From contig JAUPVU010000101.1 of NCBI GenBank assembly GCA_030916925.1, positions 1 to 18,261 of the forward strand: a DNA stretch of 18,261 bases, in the 5' to 3' direction. The first letter of the stretch is position 1, and every line of letters starts with the position of its first letter. Made by a program: the position numbers and the translations under genes. The DNA is from Patescibacteria group bacterium (lineage in GTDB: Bacteria; Patescibacteriota; WWE3; 2-01-FULL-39-13). Below are positions 1 through 7,091 of the stretch, in pieces. The notes below the pieces were generated by a model. That model had not been told where the DNA came from. It was given only the letters and a program-made list of their open reading frames with translations, and did no database searches.

Positions 1-108
1 CCCAATTGTAATTATATTTTTTATGGAGTTTTGGATTGCCAACTTTACGACACTGTTTATATCGGTGTATTTTTCATCAGAGAGATGGATGTGTGTATCT
101 ATTAACAT
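1..108 (-). CDS. TatD-family metal-dependent hydrolase, N-terminal fragment
   Basis: Reading leftward from an ATG at 106-108 gives 36 residues with no stop before the window edge, beginning MLIDTHIHLSDEKYTDINSV. The start M-x-x-D-T-H-x-H-x matches the N-terminus of TatD-type hydrolases, where the two histidines (H6, H8) bind a catalytic metal in a TIM-barrel nuclease/hydrolase. The following residues (VVKLAIQNSIKNIITIG) fit the first helix and second strand of that fold. It lies 4 bases beyond the stop of the PAP2 gene on the same strand, so the two are probably co-transcribed. No Shine-Dalgarno sequence is visible. Only the start is seen, so the exact subfamily and intactness cannot be judged. 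Confidence 0.78.
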   Translation of the reverse strand, partial: MLIDTHIHLSDEKYTDINSVVKLAIQNSIKNIITIG

Positions 109-112
109 CAAT

Positions 113-667
113 TTATTGGAAGAGAATTCCGTATCCTGCCACATAGAGGGCTAGTCCAACTGTAGAGAATACGAGTCCAAGGATTGCTCCTCCGACAACG
201 TCGACTAAAAAATGCTTGCCTAAAAATATTCTAGTAATACCAACGACGCCGGCGATTATAAATAACATCGAAGTTGTATAAATGTCAGTTTTGAAAACAT
301 TGGCTAACAAAAACGCCATTGTAAAAGCATTCGATGTATGACCAGATGGAAACGACCCACTTGTCATTCGAAATCCTAAGATTGAATCGTTTTTGTAAGT
401 TTTAGGTCTTGCTCTATTAAAAACGTATTTTATTGTTTCGATTAAAACAAGCTGAAAAAGGTAGACCAATAAAATCAAAATAAATATCTGAAATCCATAT
501 ATTATGCCTAAAATTCCGATAGCAACTAATAACAGTATGGAGCTACCGATTTCTGAATATAGCTTAAGTGCGAGTCTGAAAGTATTGTTTTTAAAATCCT
601 TTTCTAGGTCGTATATTAAGTTTTCCTCTTTATTCTTAAGTTTTTGGAATAGTTTAAGCGGGATCAT
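113..667 (-). CDS. PAP2-family membrane phosphatase
   Basis: A 184-aa integral membrane protein of the PAP2 / phosphatidic acid phosphatase family, which removes phosphate from lipid phosphates such as phosphatidate or undecaprenyl pyrophosphate. All three signature motifs are present in order: K-x6-R-P (KYVFNRARP, about residues 80-88), PSGH (about 107-110) and R-x5-H (RIFLGKH, about 146-152). The predicted catalytic histidines and arginines are therefore intact. Hydrophobic segments surround these motifs, as expected for a multi-pass enzyme with its active site at the outer membrane face. It heads a leftward pair with the TatD-type gene. The substrate cannot be told; recycling of a lipid carrier for wall or glycan synthesis is a reasonable inference. 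Confidence 0.92.
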   Translation of the reverse strand: MIPLKLFQKLKNKEENLIYDLEKDFKNNTFRLALKLYSEIGSSILLLVAIGILGIIYGFQIFILILLVYLFQLVLIETIKYVFNRARPKTYKNDSILGFRMTSGSFPSGHTSNAFTMAFLLANVFKTDIYTTSMLFIIAGVVGITRIFLGKHFLVDVVGGAILGLVFSTVGLALYVAGYGILFQ

Positions 668-680
668 AAATCTAGTAAGT

Positions 681-708
681 ATTTTACTTCTTTATTTGTC
701 CTTTGCAA
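681..708 (-). promoter_or_regulatory. Candidate promoter of the PAP2 gene
   Basis: On the minus strand TTGCAA (703-708) and TAAAAT (681-686) are separated by 16 bases, and the -10 lies 13 bases before the ATG at 667. TTGCAA is its own reverse complement. On the plus strand the same hexamer sits 17 bases upstream of TGG-TAACTT (723-731), a weak candidate promoter for nusA. Both are pattern matches only. Confidence 0.35.
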
Positions 709-756
709 AAGATGTTGATATCTGGTAACTTATAAGCGTTAGAAAATTGTGGAATG

Positions 757-780
757 GGTGGGTTTTGGCTCACCTTTTTT
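757..780 (+). terminator. Intrinsic terminator / attenuator in the nusA leader
   Basis: GGTGGG (757-762), loop TTTTGG, CTCACC (769-774), then six T (775-780): a 6-bp stem with one G-T pair followed directly by a T-run. It ends 22 bases before the nusA start codon and lies downstream of the divergent PAP2 promoter region. No rightward gene is upstream, so the transcript it would stop is that of nusA itself. An attenuator role is inferred. Confidence 0.68.
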
Positions 781-802
781 ATTAGTACTAGTTGAAAAAA
801 AT

Positions 803-1831
803 ATGGCAATATCAGAATTTACAGCAGCAATCAATCAGGTTGCGAGTGAAAGAAACATATCCGTAGATGACGTTTTAGAAACCTTGAGAGAGGCCTTAGT
901 GGCTGCATATCAAAAAGACGTAGAAGTTACAGAAGAAGAAGCTGAAAAGTTAGTCGCTAGCATTGATGATGAGAGCGGTGAGATAAAAATCCTTTTAGAT
1001 GGAAAAGATGTAACGCCTCCCGGATTTGGTCGAATAGCCTCACAAACGGCAAAACAAGTTATTTTACAAAAAATAAGAGAGGCTGAAAAAGAATCTATCG
1101 CAAGCGAATATAAGAAACTAATTGGCACCATTGTAATGGGTTATATTTTTAGACTTGATAAAGAGACCGCAATTATGGATATTGGTAAAACTCAAGGAAT
1201 ACTTCCTGTGTCAGAGCAGATCCCGTCAGAGAGATATTCGATGAATTTAAAAATGAAAGTCTTGATAAAAGATGTTAAGAAGAACGAGATAACCGGTGCG
1301 TCAAATATTATCCTTTCAAGATCTGATCCAAAGTTTATAGAAGAATTATTCAGACAAGAGGTTCCAGAGATGATGTCGGGGACGGTAAAGATCGAAAGTA
1401 TTGCAAGAGAGGCAGGAGAAAGAACAAAGATTGCAGTATCTTCATCTGACGAAAAGGTTGATCCTTCAGGTGCTTGTATCGGACAGCGTGGAGTTAGAGT
1501 TCAAGCTGTTACCGACGAATTAAATGGAGAAAAAATTGATATCGTAAATCATAGTCGAAGTATTGATAAATTTATTGCAACATCACTTCAACCAGCTCAT
1601 GTTATTGATGTTATTATCGACGAAGAAACTAAATCAGCAAAAGTTAAAGTATCCGAAGATCAATTATCATTAGCTATTGGAAATAACGGACAAAACGTAA
1701 GATTAGCTGCAAAGTTAACAGGTTGGAAATTAAATATCGATGGTGAAGCTCCTCAAAAGGTAGAAGCCGAACCTGAAGTAGAGCCTACGGAAGAAGCGGA
1801 GAAGACCGAAAGCCCAGAAGAAACAGCATAA
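803..1831 (+). CDS. nusA: Transcription termination/antitermination factor NusA
   Basis: NusA (342 aa from this start) binds RNA polymerase and nascent RNA and modulates pausing, termination and antitermination. Visible domains are an N-terminal RNAP-binding region (1-100), an S1 domain (about 105-170, GTIVMGYIF...), KH1 with the GQRG loop (227-230), KH2 with IGNNGQN (292-298), and an acidic Glu/Pro-rich tail (316-342). The tail replaces the acidic repeats found in E. coli NusA. The frame is open back to a GTG at 749, but that stretch would encode the terminator hairpin, and the family N-terminus matches MAISEFTAAI, so the ATG at 803 is chosen. No clear Shine-Dalgarno is present. infB follows 42 bases later. 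rimP, the usual upstream partner, is absent. Confidence 0.96.
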   Translation: MAISEFTAAINQVASERNISVDDVLETLREALVAAYQKDVEVTEEEAEKLVASIDDESGEIKILLDGKDVTPPGFGRIASQTAKQVILQKIREAEKESIASEYKKLIGTIVMGYIFRLDKETAIMDIGKTQGILPVSEQIPSERYSMNLKMKVLIKDVKKNEITGASNIILSRSDPKFIEELFRQEVPEMMSGTVKIESIAREAGERTKIAVSSSDEKVDPSGACIGQRGVRVQAVTDELNGEKIDIVNHSRSIDKFIATSLQPAHVIDVIIDEETKSAKVKVSEDQLSLAIGNNGQNVRLAAKLTGWKLNIDGEAPQKVEAEPEVEPTEEAEKTESPEETA

Positions 1832-1860
1832 ATCGCAACATCGTTGAGTGTAATTAGTAT

Positions 1861-1868
1861 AGGAGGGG
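1861..1868 (+). promoter_or_regulatory. Strong Shine-Dalgarno of infB
   Basis: AGGAGGGG ends 5 bases before the infB ATG. It is the clearest ribosome-binding site in the window, in contrast to most other genes here, and it confirms the start at 1874. Confidence 0.85.
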
Positions 1869-1873
1869 AATAA

Positions 1874-3358
1874 ATGCCAAAGGCGAAAAAGGCTGTCGTA
1901 GCGACACCAAACACATATCGACCACCAGTAGTAACAATAATGGGTCATGTTGACCACGGTAAGACCTCAATTCTTGATGCGATTCGAAATTCTAATGTTG
2001 TTAAAGGTGAATCAGGTGGAATTACTCAGCATATTGGAGCATATACAATAGAAACCAACGGAAAAAAGATAACTTTTATAGATACCCCAGGTCACGAGGC
2101 TTTTACTCAAATGCGGTCACGCGGAGGAGCCGCCGCGGATATTGTAATTTTGGTAGTCGCGGCTAATGACGGAGTTAAACCACAAACAAAAGAGGCGATT
2201 ATGCATGCTAAGGCTGCTAATGTTCCAATTATCGTTGCCATAAATAAGATTGATTTACCAACCGCCGATCCAATGAGAGTCAAGAAACAACTTGGTGAAA
2301 ACGGAATTATGGTAGAAGGCTTTGGCGGAGATATTGTAGCGGTTGATGTTTCTGCAACACAAAAGACAAATCTTGATCAATTGTTAGAAGTAATAAATCT
2401 AACCGCCGAAATGGAACAAGAAAAATACAAGTCAGATCCTTCCGATCGTTTAGAAGCAATCATTATAGAGTCTAAGAGAGATAATCGACGTGGAGTTTTA
2501 GTCAGTGTCGTTGTAAAAAAAGGGGTTCTTAAATTAGGGGATGAAATTATTGTTTCTGGAATTACCGGAAAAGTGAAATCAATGTCCTCTTGGAATCAAA
2601 AATCCATTAAAGAAATTTTAACCGGAGAGGCTGGCGAATTAATGGGAATTTCAGACGTGCCTCATGTAGGAGATATTATTTACCGAAAGGGAGATTCGCC
2701 AGAACAAGCAGAAATTTCTGCAGAGTCGTCAGAAAAAGTACAGCAAGTTGATACCGCCAAAGATAGAAAATTAAATTTGATAATTAGAGCAGATACAGTT
2801 GGTACACAAGAAGCAATCGAACAATCCCTGGCAAAGGTCATTGTAGATGACGCGAGGCCAGAAATAATTCTTGCAGGAACCGGAGACGTAAAAGAGTCTG
2901 ATGTTTTACTTGCTTCAACCGCAAGGGCTATTATTATAGCTTTCAAGGTTTCTGCCCCTGGAAGTATTGCGAAGATCGCAGAATCAAACAAGGTTATTAT
3001 TCGTGAGCATGAAATCATCTATAAATTAATTGAAGAGATTGAAGGTGCACTTGAAGGCGTTTTAGAAATTGAAGAAGCAAAAATAAAAGGTAAAGGTATT
3101 GTGATTGATAAATTTGTTCTTCCAAAATCTGGGATGGTCGTTGCAGGAACTCTTGTTGAAGCTGGTCGATTTAAAGTAAATAACAGGGTTGGGATTTTTA
3201 GAGAAGATATGGATACGCCTTTATATGTAGCTCGAATTAGAAGTATTCATATTGGTAAGGGAGAAAAGGAGACGGCTGGTAAAGGTGATGAATGCGGATT
3301 ATTATTTAAGCCAGAACTCCCCGATATCCAACTTGATGATACTGTCAAAATTCTTTAG
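1874..3358 (+). CDS. infB: Translation initiation factor IF-2 (short form)
   Basis: IF-2 is the GTPase that places initiator tRNA on the 30S subunit and promotes subunit joining. G-domain motifs are complete: G1 GHVDHGKT (24-31), G2 around GITQHIG (49-55), G3 DTPGHEAF (70-77), G4 NKID (124-127), and a SATQ-type G5 near 155. Domain II, the IF2-specific domain 3 and the C-terminal fMet-tRNA-binding barrel follow. At 494 aa it is far shorter than the E. coli (about 890) or B. subtilis (about 716) proteins because the long N-terminal region is missing; only about 15 residues precede the G domain. Translation is supported by a strong Shine-Dalgarno. It is probably co-transcribed with nusA. rbfA, the common downstream neighbour, is absent. 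Confidence 0.97.
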   Translation: MPKAKKAVVATPNTYRPPVVTIMGHVDHGKTSILDAIRNSNVVKGESGGITQHIGAYTIETNGKKITFIDTPGHEAFTQMRSRGGAAADIVILVVAANDGVKPQTKEAIMHAKAANVPIIVAINKIDLPTADPMRVKKQLGENGIMVEGFGGDIVAVDVSATQKTNLDQLLEVINLTAEMEQEKYKSDPSDRLEAIIIESKRDNRRGVLVSVVVKKGVLKLGDEIIVSGITGKVKSMSSWNQKSIKEILTGEAGELMGISDVPHVGDIIYRKGDSPEQAEISAESSEKVQQVDTAKDRKLNLIIRADTVGTQEAIEQSLAKVIVDDARPEIILAGTGDVKESDVLLASTARAIIIAFKVSAPGSIAKIAESNKVIIREHEIIYKLIEEIEGALEGVLEIEEAKIKGKGIVIDKFVLPKSGMVVAGTLVEAGRFKVNNRVGIFREDMDTPLYVARIRSIHIGKGEKETAGKGDECGLLFKPELPDIQLDDTVKIL

Positions 3359-3387
3359 CGCTAATTCCAATTTATAAATAAGATATT

Positions 3388-3510
3388 TTACTTAGCCATT
3401 AATTCTGGTGCCACATCTGTGGCTTCTTGAGTAGTTTGGATAAAAATCAGAACGGAAATCGACAAAGCTGCCAATATCAGTAGAAAAATTAAGTGGGTTT
3501 GTCTTTCCAT
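3388..3510 (-). CDS. Possible 40-aa single-span membrane peptide
   Basis: Antisense to the infB-DHH gap, an ATG at 3508-3510 opens a 40-codon frame (MERQTHLIFLLILAALSISV...) ending at TAA (3388-3390). Residues 6-25 are strongly hydrophobic after a short charged N-terminus, and the rest is polar, so it would be a single-span membrane peptide or short secreted peptide. AGGA lies 7 bases before the ATG, and a TATGAT hexamer lies 11 bases upstream. No family is recognised. It may be a chance frame, but a start, a ribosome site and a membrane-like composition together make it worth listing. Confidence 0.42.
   Translation of the reverse strand: MERQTHLIFLLILAALSISVLIFIQTTQEATDVAPELMAK
3410..3423. 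repeat. Perfect inverted repeat downstream of infB
   Basis: GCCACA-TC-TGTGGC is a perfect 6-bp inverted repeat 52 bases after the infB stop, followed on the plus strand by TTCTTG. It could act as a weak terminator for nusA-infB, but the T-tract is poor. It also lies within the end of the small antisense frame. Confidence 0.35.
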
Positions 3511-3578
3511 ACAACAATCCTATCATAAAAGAATTTCATATCGTATCGCATGATGTGGAGAGTGTTTTAACTTATTCC

Positions 3579-3607
3579 TTGACACGATGGCGTTTCTTTG
3601 GTACATT
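3579..3607 (+). promoter_or_regulatory. Promoter upstream of the DHH-like gene, rpsO and pnp
   Basis: A consensus TTGACA (3579-3584), a 17-base spacer and TACATT (3602-3607) preceded by TGG (extended -10). The predicted transcription start is near 3614, giving a leader of about 48 bases before the DHH-like gene. This is one of the best -35/-10 pairs in the window. Confidence 0.6.
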
Positions 3608-3625
3608 TACCGGATTTCACATTTC

Positions 3626-3655
3626 CTGCCGACATGAATTTAATTACTGCCGACA
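3626..3655. repeat. Paired direct repeat CTGCCGACA in the DHH-like leader
   Basis: CTGCCGACA occurs at 3626-3634 and again at 3647-3655, exactly 21 bases apart (two helical turns). Both copies lie between the predicted transcription start and the start codon at 3662. It could be a tandem protein-binding site on DNA or in the leader RNA, or chance. Confidence 0.4.
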
Positions 3656-3661
3656 GAAAAT

Positions 3662-4381
3662 ATGGAAGAAACTATGAAAACTAACAGTTTAGACACAATA
3701 TCAAAACTAATAACCGATGCAAAGGGCATTGCGATATGCACTTCGCCTAATAAACAGTCGTTTAATGCAGGAGTTGCAATGGCACTTTTTATAGCGGAGA
3801 AATTTTCGAAAAAAGCGAGCGTGGTATATACAGGTGATGTCTCAGAGATTGAACCAAGCTTTTTTGACATTGTTGAAATAAAAGATTCATTTGCAACAAA
3901 AAGCCTCAAAATCACCATAGATTACTCCGATTCGGGCATTAGCGCAGTTGGATGGGAAAAAGTTGGAGACACAAAGTTAGTTCTAGAACTAAAAGAGATC
4001 AATAGAAATTTCGATAAAGCTAAAATCGTAATGGAAGAAATTGGAGAGGCTGTCGATTTAATCTTTACTCTTGGAATTGCAGATTTGCAAGGATTAGGCT
4101 CATTCTACGACAAAAACAAAGCCGATTTTGATTCAGCCGAGATTATTAATTTAGATGTAAATGAGAATAATAAAAAATATGGAAGCATCAATTATGTGTA
4201 TAGTGAATCTGATTCAATCATAAGCTTGGTCTTAAGAAAATTCGCAGATTGGAAATATACTCCAAGTGCGCAGATCTCCACCGTGCTATTATATGGATTA
4301 CAAAAGCATTTTATCTCCGAGTTGGGGGATGATGTTAGCGTAGAGCAATTGGCACAAGAGAGCTCTAATCTCAAGAAATAA
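3662..4381 (+). CDS. DHH-family-like protein with degenerate active site
   Basis: The 239-aa protein has the layout of the N-terminal domain of DHH phosphoesterases (RecJ/NrnA-type), which use Asp/His-bound Mn2+ to cleave phosphodiesters. The metal motifs are changed. The first motif, normally D-x-D, reads SPNKQSFNAG (28-37). The D-H-H signature, normally in I-D-H-H-x-S-N, reads INLDVNENN (162-170), so both histidines are gone. The flanking pattern (AEIINLD, KYGSINYVYSESDS) still fits the fold, and the C-terminal DHHA1 domain is missing. A scaffold or RNA-binding role is possible, but no function can be assigned. It lies between infB and rpsO, with its own promoter and leader. An internal ATG at 3674 is an alternative start. 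Confidence 0.7.
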   Translation: MEETMKTNSLDTISKLITDAKGIAICTSPNKQSFNAGVAMALFIAEKFSKKASVVYTGDVSEIEPSFFDIVEIKDSFATKSLKITIDYSDSGISAVGWEKVGDTKLVLELKEINRNFDKAKIVMEEIGEAVDLIFTLGIADLQGLGSFYDKNKADFDSAEIINLDVNENNKKYGSINYVYSESDSIISLVLRKFADWKYTPSAQISTVLLYGLQKHFISELGDDVSVEQLAQESSNLKK

Positions 4382-4386
4382 CCAGT

Positions 4387-4415
4387 TTGATAATATAAAT
4401 TCGTTCTGTTAATAT
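4387..4415 (+). promoter_or_regulatory. Candidate promoter of rpsO
   Basis: TTGATA (4387-4392), a 17-base spacer and TAATAT (4410-4415) with TGT directly before it, giving TGTTAATAT. This resembles the TGTTAAAAT elements before the tRNA and the histidine phosphatase. The -10 lies 12 bases before the rpsO ATG, so the leader would be only about 5 bases. Confidence 0.5.
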
Positions 4416-4427
4416 ATAGCAGTAATT

Positions 4428-4697
4428 ATGGCGCTTAAAAAAGACACAAAAACCAAAGTAATAAAGAAATTTCAAAGAGGTGGGACCGACACTGGGTCAT
4501 GTGATGTTCAAATTGCATTGCTAACAGAAAGAATCAATTCCTTATCAGATCATTTAAAGGTTCATAAGAAGGATTTCCATTCAAGAAGAGGTCTTTTGCA
4601 ATTAGTTAGCAAAAGAAGAAAATTATTGAATTACCTAAAGACAAAACAATATACAGTTTATACTAGTTTAGTTGAAAAGTTGAAGATTAAGGGATAA
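4428..4697 (+). CDS. rpsO: 30S ribosomal protein S15
   Basis: At 89 aa this is full length for S15, a primary binder of the central domain of 16S rRNA. The hallmark segments are all present: [16 protein letters not shown] (about 21-36), [15 protein letters not shown] (about 42-56) and [12 protein letters not shown] (about 58-69). Placement just before pnp is the classic rpsO-pnp pair found in many bacteria, linking a ribosomal protein with the exonuclease that turns over its mRNA. The 98-base gap to pnp contains imperfect repeats starting TTTCGT but no convincing terminator, so the pair is probably at least partly co-transcribed. No Shine-Dalgarno is seen at the start codon. Confidence 0.97.
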   Translation: MALKKDTKTKVIKKFQRGGTDTGSCDVQIALLTERINSLSDHLKVHKKDFHSRRGLLQLVSKRRKLLNYLKTKQYTVYTSLVEKLKIKG

Positions 4698-4795
4698 CGG
4701 GACAGGGGATTATTTCGTAGTTGGATATCTGATTAATATTTTCGTTAGATACTCGATTACGAATCTTCCATCCATAATCTCAAAAAAAATTATAA

Positions 4796-7045
4796 ATGAA
4801 TAAAAATATAATCAAGCACGAGGGCTCTTTTAAGGGTCAAAGTATTAAGTTAGAAGTTGGTAGATTAGCCGAGCAGGCAGATGCAGCAGTATTAACTACT
4901 GTTGGTGAAACTACTGTATTGGTTACGGTTGTGTCACAACCTACCGTAGAAATAACAGATGGTTTACCTCTAAAGATCGACTACGAAGAAAGATTTTACG
5001 CTGGTGGAAAATTAGGTGGTTCAAGATATACAAGAAGAGAAGGCAGACCAAATGATGGAGCCATCGTAAATGGACGTTTAATTGACCATGCAATTAGACC
5101 TTTATTTCCAAAAGATTATGCAGATGATACTCAAATAGTTATAACAGTCCTTTCGATAGATGGAGTTAATGATCCATTATTCGCAGGATTTCTAGGAGTT
5201 ACCTCCGCACTTGGAATAAGTGGAATTCCTTTTAAAGGACCTATTTTGCCGCTTCGAATTTCAAAAGTTAAGGGTGAAACAAAATATGATTTATCAGAAG
5301 GTCAACAAGATTCCGCCATGGATTTAGTTGTTTCTTATTTAGAAAATGGAAGTAAAGTTCAAGCCTTAGAGGCTCATGCGCATATAATTCCAGAAGCAGA
5401 AGTAGTTGCTGCAATTAAACAAGGGGGAGAAGAAGTAAAGCCACTTTTTGATTTAGTTAATGAATTTATTTCCAAATTAAATGTTCCAACTAGAAACTAC
5501 GAAAAAAATTGGCTAAGTAAAGAAGCCATAGCTGAATTTAAGGGAGTTACGTTTGCAAAAATCGATGAAATGTTAGCAAATGGATTAACTTATAAAGACA
5601 GAGAATGGAACAGAACCTTAAATGGAATTGCAAAAGAAGTCGCTCCAAAGTATGAAGATAAATTTTCCGAGAAGCAAATTGGAATAATAATCAACGAGGT
5701 TCAAAAAGAATGGGTTAGAAATGTAGTGATGGTTAAAAATAGCCGTATTGATGGAAGACCAGATAACCAAATAAGGGAGCTTTCTGCTGAGGTGAATGTA
5801 TTACCACAGGTTCACGGTTCGGGAATATTTAGCAGAGGATTAACTCAAGCGTTATCAATTGTTACTTTAAGCTCGGCAAGCGAAAAACACTACACTCAAA
5901 GTATGTATGGTGAATCTAAAAAGGGTTACATGCATCATTATAATTTTCCCCCATACTCTACAGGCGAGGTAGGAAGAGTCGGAAATACAAATAGACGGGA
6001 GATTGGTCATGGTATGTTGGCTGAGAAGGCTCTTATAGCCGTTCTCCCAGACGAAAAGGATTTTCCTTATACTATTAGGGTCGTCTCCGAAATACTATCC
6101 TCAAATGGTTCTACCTCAATGGCCTCAACATGCGGATCTTCATTAGCATTAATGGATGCAGGAGTTCCAATTAAATCACATGTCGCAGGTATAGGGGTTG
6201 GACTTTTTGTTGATAAGGATAAAGAAAACTTATCATTAGAAGACTACAAATTACTAACTGACATTATGGGGATTGAGGATTTTGCAGGTTATATGGATTT
6301 CAAATTAACAGGAACAAGAGAGGGTATGACTGCAATTCAATTAGAATTAAAACTTCAAGGTTTACCACTTGGTTTATTTGATAAATTATTTGAAGTTTCT
6401 AGAACAGCAAGAATGCAGGTCTTAGATGTAATGGAAGCTGTTATTTCTGCACCAAGAGCTGAGTTAGGAAAGACCGTTCCAAGAATCGTTACAATCATGA
6501 TCGCAAAAGATCAAATAGGTATGATTATTGGAAGTGGAGGAGCAACAATTCGGGGAATCATGGAAGATACCGGAGCGCAGGTAGATGTCGAAGAGGTCCC
6601 AGAAGGTGGAGTTGTATCAATAATGTCTAATGATCCAGAGAAATTAGCAGCAGCTGTAGATATGGTTGAGCGAATGACTATGGAAATAGAAGTTGGCGAA
6701 ACATACGAAGGTGTTGTTACAAGAATTGAACCTTATGGAGCCTTTGTAGAACTTGCTCCAAAACAAGAAGGTTTACTTCATGTTTCTGAATATTCTTACG
6801 ACTTTGTAAATGATATTAGTGAATACGTAAATTTAGGTGACAAAATAACTACAAAAGTTAAGTCGCTAGATAATGGAAAAATTTCTCTTTCAAGAAAAGC
6901 TCTCTTAGAAAAACCAGAAGGTTATGTTGAACCAGAACCTAGACCAAGTTTTGATCGAGGTGGCGGAAACAGATTTGGTGGAGGCCGAAGAGATAGCGGT
7001 GGACGTGGAGGTTTTTCACGTGGCGGCGGAAGATCTAGGTACTAA
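4796..7045 (+). CDS. pnp: Polyribonucleotide nucleotidyltransferase (PNPase) with RGG tail
   Basis: PNPase is a trimeric 3'-5' phosphorolytic exoribonuclease that releases nucleoside diphosphates and can add tails. Domains in order are RNase PH 1 (about 10-145, including the RNA-contacting RREGRP at 80-85), the helical linker (about 240-315), RNase PH 2 (about 325-560), KH with the IIGSGG loop (577-582), and S1 (634-702). Residues D495, D501 and K503 occupy the positions of the E. coli catalytic/Mg set D486, D492 and K494, so it should be active. Unusually, the last 34 residues (716-749) are Arg/Gly-rich with several RGG/GGR steps, which suggests an extra nonspecific RNA-binding tail. The ATG at 4796 is favoured because the family N-terminus begins within 10 residues of it. 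Confidence 0.97.
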   Translation: MNKNIIKHEGSFKGQSIKLEVGRLAEQADAAVLTTVGETTVLVTVVSQPTVEITDGLPLKIDYEERFYAGGKLGGSRYTRREGRPNDGAIVNGRLIDHAIRPLFPKDYADDTQIVITVLSIDGVNDPLFAGFLGVTSALGISGIPFKGPILPLRISKVKGETKYDLSEGQQDSAMDLVVSYLENGSKVQALEAHAHIIPEAEVVAAIKQGGEEVKPLFDLVNEFISKLNVPTRNYEKNWLSKEAIAEFKGVTFAKIDEMLANGLTYKDREWNRTLNGIAKEVAPKYEDKFSEKQIGIIINEVQKEWVRNVVMVKNSRIDGRPDNQIRELSAEVNVLPQVHGSGIFSRGLTQALSIVTLSSASEKHYTQSMYGESKKGYMHHYNFPPYSTGEVGRVGNTNRREIGHGMLAEKALIAVLPDEKDFPYTIRVVSEILSSNGSTSMASTCGSSLALMDAGVPIKSHVAGIGVGLFVDKDKENLSLEDYKLLTDIMGIEDFAGYMDFKLTGTREGMTAIQLELKLQGLPLGLFDKLFEVSRTARMQVLDVMEAVISAPRAELGKTVPRIVTIMIAKDQIGMIIGSGGATIRGIMEDTGAQVDVEEVPEGGVVSIMSNDPEKLAAAVDMVERMTMEIEVGETYEGVVTRIEPYGAFVELAPKQEGLLHVSEYSYDFVNDISEYVNLGDKITTKVKSLDNGKISLSRKALLEKPEGYVEPEPRPSFDRGGGNRFGGGRRDSGGRGGFSRGGGRSRY

Positions 7046-7085
7046 CCTTACTAAGGTTGACACTTAACACCTATTCATAAAGAAT
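7044..7085 (+). promoter_or_regulatory. Promoter with overlapping palindrome after pnp
   Basis: A perfect 7+1+7 palindrome, AACCTTACTAAGGTT (7044-7058), overlaps the pnp stop codon. Its last two bases begin TTGACA (7057-7062), a consensus -35. After 17 bases, AAGAAT (7080-7085) is a 4/6 match to a -10, ending 6 bases before the next ATG (7092). This predicts a leaderless mRNA, with the palindrome placed where a repressor could block the -35. Confidence 0.45.
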
Positions 7086-7091
7086 ACAGGT

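Noticed and set aside
749..802. Upstream GTG start extending NusA by 18 residues
   Set aside because: The extension encodes the terminator hairpin and T-run and adds residues not typical of NusA; the family N-terminus begins at the ATG at 803.
4718..4765. Imperfect direct repeats in the rpsO-pnp gap (TTTCGT...GATTA twice)
   Set aside because: Similarity needs gaps and mismatches; too weak to call a regulatory element.
7044..7058. pnp terminator
   Set aside because: The palindrome has a one-base centre and no T-run, so it cannot form a normal terminator hairpin.
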